Source of the DNA: Flavobacterium proteolyticum
Lineage (GTDB): Bacteria > Bacteroidota > Bacteroidia > Flavobacteriales > Flavobacteriaceae
Assembly (NCBI RefSeq): GCF_015223105.1
Contig: NZ_JADFTZ010000001.1
Coordinates: 124,001 to 188,000, forward strand
Reading direction: 5' to 3'
Length of the DNA: 64,000 nucleotides
Both the position numbers and the translations under genes were made by a program. Shown one piece after another: positions 60,666 through 64,000 of this stretch. The notes beneath the pieces are model-generated. The model saw only the letters and a list, made by a program, of their open reading frames with translations, had not been told where the DNA came from and ran no database searches. How positions within the stretch are numbered: position 1 is the stretch's first letter; every line of letters begins with the position of its first letter.

Positions 60666-61643
60666 CTAATCCAGTGATTGATTTTCTTGGTTAGCCAATT
60701 TTGAAATTTCTATATATTCTTTAGCTGAAATACTTCCATAATAGAAATTCAGGGGATTTACACGTTCACTGCCTTTGAAAACTTCATAGTGCAAATGGGG
60801 TGCCTGACTTCTTCCTGTACTTCCCACATAACCAATAATATCCCCACGTTTTACTCTTTGTCCAGGACGACAATTATATTTACTCAAATGCGCATACAAT
60901 GTTTTGTATCCATAACCGTGATTAATTTCAATATGATTCCCATAACCTGATAACGATGCATCTGCTTTGTACACAACTCCATCACCTGTGGCGTAAATTG
61001 GTGTTCCGGTTCTTGCTGTGAAATCCATTCCGTAATGGAATTTTCTAATTTTCGTAAATGGATCACTTCGATAACCATAACCCGAAGCCATTTGTTTCAG
61101 ATCTTCATTCTTAACAGGTTGAATTGCTGGAATAGCTGCTAATAATTTCTCTTTCTGTTTCGCCAAAGCCACAATTTCGTCTAACGATTTCGATTGAATT
61201 ACCAATTCTTTCGTTAAAATATCCACTCGCTTTGTAGTGTTTTCCATTAACTCCGAATTATTAAAACCTTGCAAATCTTTGTATCGGTTAACACCACCAA
61301 ATCCTGCTTTTCGTTCTTCTTCTGAAATAGGCGTTGAGTTAAAATAAATTCGGTAAATATTGTTATCTCTACTTTCAATTGCTTCTAAAACATCGTCCAT
61401 CAAATCCAATTTTTTATTCAAAACGGTGTAATTTAATTTCAACGCTTCAATTTCTCTAGCTTGAATTTTATCTTTTGGCGTTTCAAAATAACTGGTATTA
61501 ATCAATAGCAAAAAAATCAAAAATCCAAACAAAGCCGAAGACACCAAAAACAATATAACATAGCCAAACTTCTTCCTTTTTCTTGTCTGAATGCGCTTGT
61601 ATGCTAAATTTTCTGAATCGTAATAATATTTTACCTTCGACAT
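60666..61643 (-). CDS. M23 family metallopeptidase, membrane-anchored with coiled coil
   Basis: 325 residues. Cytosolic N-terminus, membrane helix at about 26-48 (FGYVILFLVSSALFGFLIFLLL), a coiled-coil-like segment (about 60-170), then the LytM/M23 domain (about 185-310). Zinc site: H and D in KFHYGMDF, and HLH in APHLHYEVF. It also has YATGDGVVYKAD, GYGNHIEINHGYGYKTLYAHLS and GYVGSTGRS. It is expected to cut peptidoglycan cross-links or to serve as a septal scaffold. The zinc ligands all appear present, so it is probably active. Divergent from alaS. Confidence 0.93.
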   Translation of the reverse strand: MSKVKYYYDSENLAYKRIQTRKRKKFGYVILFLVSSALFGFLIFLLLINTSYFETPKDKIQAREIEALKLNYTVLNKKLDLMDDVLEAIESRDNNIYRIYFNSTPISEEERKAGFGGVNRYKDLQGFNNSELMENTTKRVDILTKELVIQSKSLDEIVALAKQKEKLLAAIPAIQPVKNEDLKQMASGYGYRSDPFTKIRKFHYGMDFTARTGTPIYATGDGVVYKADASLSGYGNHIEINHGYGYKTLYAHLSKYNCRPGQRVKRGDIIGYVGSTGRSQAPHLHYEVFKGSERVNPLNFYYGSISAKEYIEISKLANQENQSLD

Positions 61644-61657
61644 ATATGAAAATATAC

Positions 61658-61702
61658 TATTTTTGTGCCAAATTTATTGATTGACATAGGTTATACGAAC
61701 AA
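61658..61702. promoter_or_regulatory. divergent promoter region of the M23 gene and alaS
   Basis: Minus strand: TAAATTTG at 61669-61676 with TTG at 61700-61702 (23-bp spacer) would serve the M23 gene. Plus strand: TATTTTTG at 61658-61665 could serve alaS, giving a leader near 150 nt. The two -7 boxes are only 3 bp apart. Confidence 0.5.
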
Positions 61703-61819
61703 ATTTAAGAAATGTTTCATTCTTGAGCTATTTTATTTTTAGTTGGGCTATTTTTTTGAACGTTTCCTTTCGTTTCCGCATCACAATAAACAAATAAAAA
61801 CAGATCTAAATTATTGATA

Positions 61820-64000
61820 ATGAAATCGCAAGACATTCGTAAAGCATACCTTAATTTTTTTGAATCAAAAGGACATTTAATTGTTCCTTCTGCGCCAATC
61901 GTTTTAAAAGACGACCCAACTTTGATGTTCAACAACTCGGGAATGGCCCAATTCAAAGAATATTTCTTAGGCAATGGTACTCCAAAAAGTCCAAGAATAG
62001 CCGATACGCAAAAATGTCTTCGTGTTTCGGGAAAACACAATGATTTAGAAGATGTAGGTTTTGACACCTATCACCACACTATGTTTGAAATGCTAGGAAA
62101 CTGGTCGTTTGGCGATTATTTCAAGAAAGAAGCATTGGCTTGGGCTTGGGAATTCTTAACTGAAGTATTAAAGTTAGACAAAGACCGTTTGTATGTTTCT
62201 GTTTTTGAAGGAAATCCAGCAGAGAACGTTCCATTTGACCAAGAAGCATTTGATATTTGGAAACAATACGTTTCGGAAGATCGAATCATTTTAGGAAATA
62301 AAAAAGACAACTTCTGGGAAATGGGTGACCAAGGTCCGTGTGGTCCATGTTCGGAAATTCATATCGATTTAAGAACTGACGCTGAAAGAAATGCTGTTTC
62401 AGGAAGAGAATTAGTAAATGCTGATCATCCGCAAGTTGTAGAAATTTGGAACAACGTATTTATGGAATTCAACCGCAAAGCCGATGGTTCGTTAGAAAAA
62501 TTACCAGCGCAACACGTAGATACTGGAATGGGATTTGAGCGTTTGTGTATGGCAATGCAAAACGTAACTTCAAATTACGATACGGATGTTTTCACGCCGC
62601 TTATCGCGAAAGTTGAAGAAATTACAGGATTAAAGTACACTTCAAACGAAGTTAAAAACATATCAGAAGAGCAAAACAAAACGAACATTGCGATTCGTGT
62701 AATTGTGGATCACGTTCGTGCGGTAGCTTTTGCTATTGCTGATGGACAATTACCATCAAATACTGGCGCCGGTTATGTAATTCGTAGAATTTTACGTCGT
62801 GCGATTCGTTACGGATTTACGTTTTTAGGAACTAAAGAACCTTTCATTAATAAATTGGTTGAAGTTTTAGCGAATCAAATGGGTGAATTTTTCCCTGAGA
62901 TTAAATCGCAACAACAATTGGTTACCAATGTAATTCGCGAAGAAGAAGCATCTTTCTTAAGAACATTAGAACAAGGATTACAATTATTAGATAAAGTAGT
63001 TGCGGAAACGTCAGGAAAAGAAGTTTCTGGAGAGAAAGTATTCGAATTGTACGATACTTTTGGTTTCCCGAAAGACTTAACGGCTTTGATTTTAAAAGAA
63101 AAAGGCTATTCGTTTAACGAAACAGAATTCGAAACCGAATTACAAAAACAAAAAGCGCGTTCTCGTGCAGCTTCTGAAGTAACTACTGACGACTGGAAAG
63201 TTTTAATTGACGGAAATGTAGAAACATTCGTAGGTTATGACCAAACGGAAAATAATGTTAAAATCACCAGAATTCGTAAAGTAGATTCTAAAAAAGATGG
63301 TGTTTTGTACCAAATTGTTTTAGATAATACGCCGTTCTATCCAGAAGGTGGTGGACAAGTTGGAGATAAAGGAACTTTAGTTTCAGCAAACGAAACGATT
63401 GAAATTATTGATACTAAGAAAGAAAATAACTTAATATTACATTTCGCAAAACAACTTCCTGAAAATGTTGAAGCAGGATTTATGGCAAAAGTAAATACCG
63501 ATTTAAGAACTTCGACTTCTAAAAATCACTCGGCTACGCATTTGATGCATTTAGCTTTGAGAACGATTTTAGGAACGCATGTGGAGCAAAAAGGTTCGTT
63601 GGTAAATCCAAATTACTTGCGTTTCGACTTTTCGCATTTTTCTAAAGTTTCAGACGAAGAATTACGTCAAGTTGAAGCAAGTGTAAATCAACAAATCGAA
63701 GCGCAATTACAATTGGTAGAACACAGAAATATTCCAATCAAAGAAGCATTAGACAAAGGTGCAATGGCTTTATTTGGAGAAAAATATGGCGACAATGTTC
63801 GTATGATTGAATTTGGCGATAGTAAAGAATTATGTGGTGGAATTCACGTGAAAAACACCGCTGATATTTGGCATTTCAAAATTGTTTCAGAAGGAGCTGT
63901 AGCGGCTGGAATTCGTCGTATTGAGGCGATTACTGGTGATGCTGTGAAGGATTTCTACAAAAACCAAGAAAATACGTTAGCAGAAATCAAAGAAGTATTG
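61820..64000 (+). CDS. alaS: alanine-tRNA ligase, 3' end beyond window
   Basis: 727 codons from ATG 61820 to the window edge, without a stop. Charges tRNA-Ala with alanine in the cytosol. The N-terminus ([38 protein letters not shown]) and catalytic core ([45 protein letters not shown]) are typical of class II AlaRS. The editing domain follows, with the metal-binding histidines in HSATHLMH and the cysteine in ELCGGIHV. The missing part would be the end of the protein, usually about 150 residues. No frameshift is seen. Confidence 0.97.
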   Translation, partial: MKSQDIRKAYLNFFESKGHLIVPSAPIVLKDDPTLMFNNSGMAQFKEYFLGNGTPKSPRIADTQKCLRVSGKHNDLEDVGFDTYHHTMFEMLGNWSFGDYFKKEALAWAWEFLTEVLKLDKDRLYVSVFEGNPAENVPFDQEAFDIWKQYVSEDRIILGNKKDNFWEMGDQGPCGPCSEIHIDLRTDAERNAVSGRELVNADHPQVVEIWNNVFMEFNRKADGSLEKLPAQHVDTGMGFERLCMAMQNVTSNYDTDVFTPLIAKVEEITGLKYTSNEVKNISEEQNKTNIAIRVIVDHVRAVAFAIADGQLPSNTGAGYVIRRILRRAIRYGFTFLGTKEPFINKLVEVLANQMGEFFPEIKSQQQLVTNVIREEEASFLRTLEQGLQLLDKVVAETSGKEVSGEKVFELYDTFGFPKDLTALILKEKGYSFNETEFETELQKQKARSRAASEVTTDDWKVLIDGNVETFVGYDQTENNVKITRIRKVDSKKDGVLYQIVLDNTPFYPEGGGQVGDKGTLVSANETIEIIDTKKENNLILHFAKQLPENVEAGFMAKVNTDLRTSTSKNHSATHLMHLALRTILGTHVEQKGSLVNPNYLRFDFSHFSKVSDEELRQVEASVNQQIEAQLQLVEHRNIPIKEALDKGAMALFGEKYGDNVRMIEFGDSKELCGGIHVKNTADIWHFKIVSEGAVAAGIRRIEAITGDAVKDFYKNQENTLAEIKEVL

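Overview
The window looks like a chromosomal segment of a member of the Flavobacteriia (Bacteroidota), close to Flavobacterium. The evidence is AT-rich DNA, many Por/T9SS sorting domains (types A, B/CHU_C and C), GEVED, ELWxxDGT and AsmA-like proteins, TPR-type two-component kinases, and promoters of the Bacteroidota form TTG-N17-23-TAnnTTTG in place of sigma70 boxes. No phage, insertion sequence or CRISPR array was seen.

Layout. 1-590 is the 5' end of a secreted protein (minus strand). 591-1391 is a long AT-rich intergenic region. 1392-14248 carries three large secreted or surface proteins on the plus strand; the first two share a 570-residue C-terminal module. 14245-17476 holds a tiny zincin-like membrane protein, a DUF5522 microprotein, urocanate hydratase and a DUF4136 lipoprotein. 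17572-22743 is a 1723-aa type B T9SS adhesin-like protein with an alternating ABAB repeat array. 22846-28011 holds an AsmA-like protein, a long aromatic amino acid hydroxylase and a rhodanese.

28049-49657 is the most unusual part: about 21 kb entirely on the minus strand, made of six consecutive transcription units. It encodes an ELWxxDGT T9SS protein plus a lipoprotein; a five-gene periplasmic/secreted operon; two paralogous TPR-kinase/LuxR-type regulator operons, each headed by a tiny helical protein; an outer-membrane protein followed by four YD-repeat-like secreted proteins; and an OmpA/PD40 protein with a DUF4230 protein. Six paralogues of one YD-like family lie in this block. Upstream of every one of the six units I find the same dyad, ATACG-N8-CGTAT (four perfect, two degenerate), at a fixed 21-22 bp from a TAnnTTTG-like -7 box. 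This looks like a local regulon, plausibly controlled by one or both response regulators encoded inside it. I regard it as the best candidate for an undescribed system here.

49736-61643 is mostly housekeeping: a GNAT-like protein, DUF1761, a J-domain/KTSC protein, two tandem initiator tRNA-Met genes, Era, Der, a TonB-receptor-like beta-barrel protein, a LemA-TPM-TPM operon, a MerR regulator and an M23 peptidase. alaS starts at 61820 and runs off the window end.

All family calls were made by reading translations; no database search was run.
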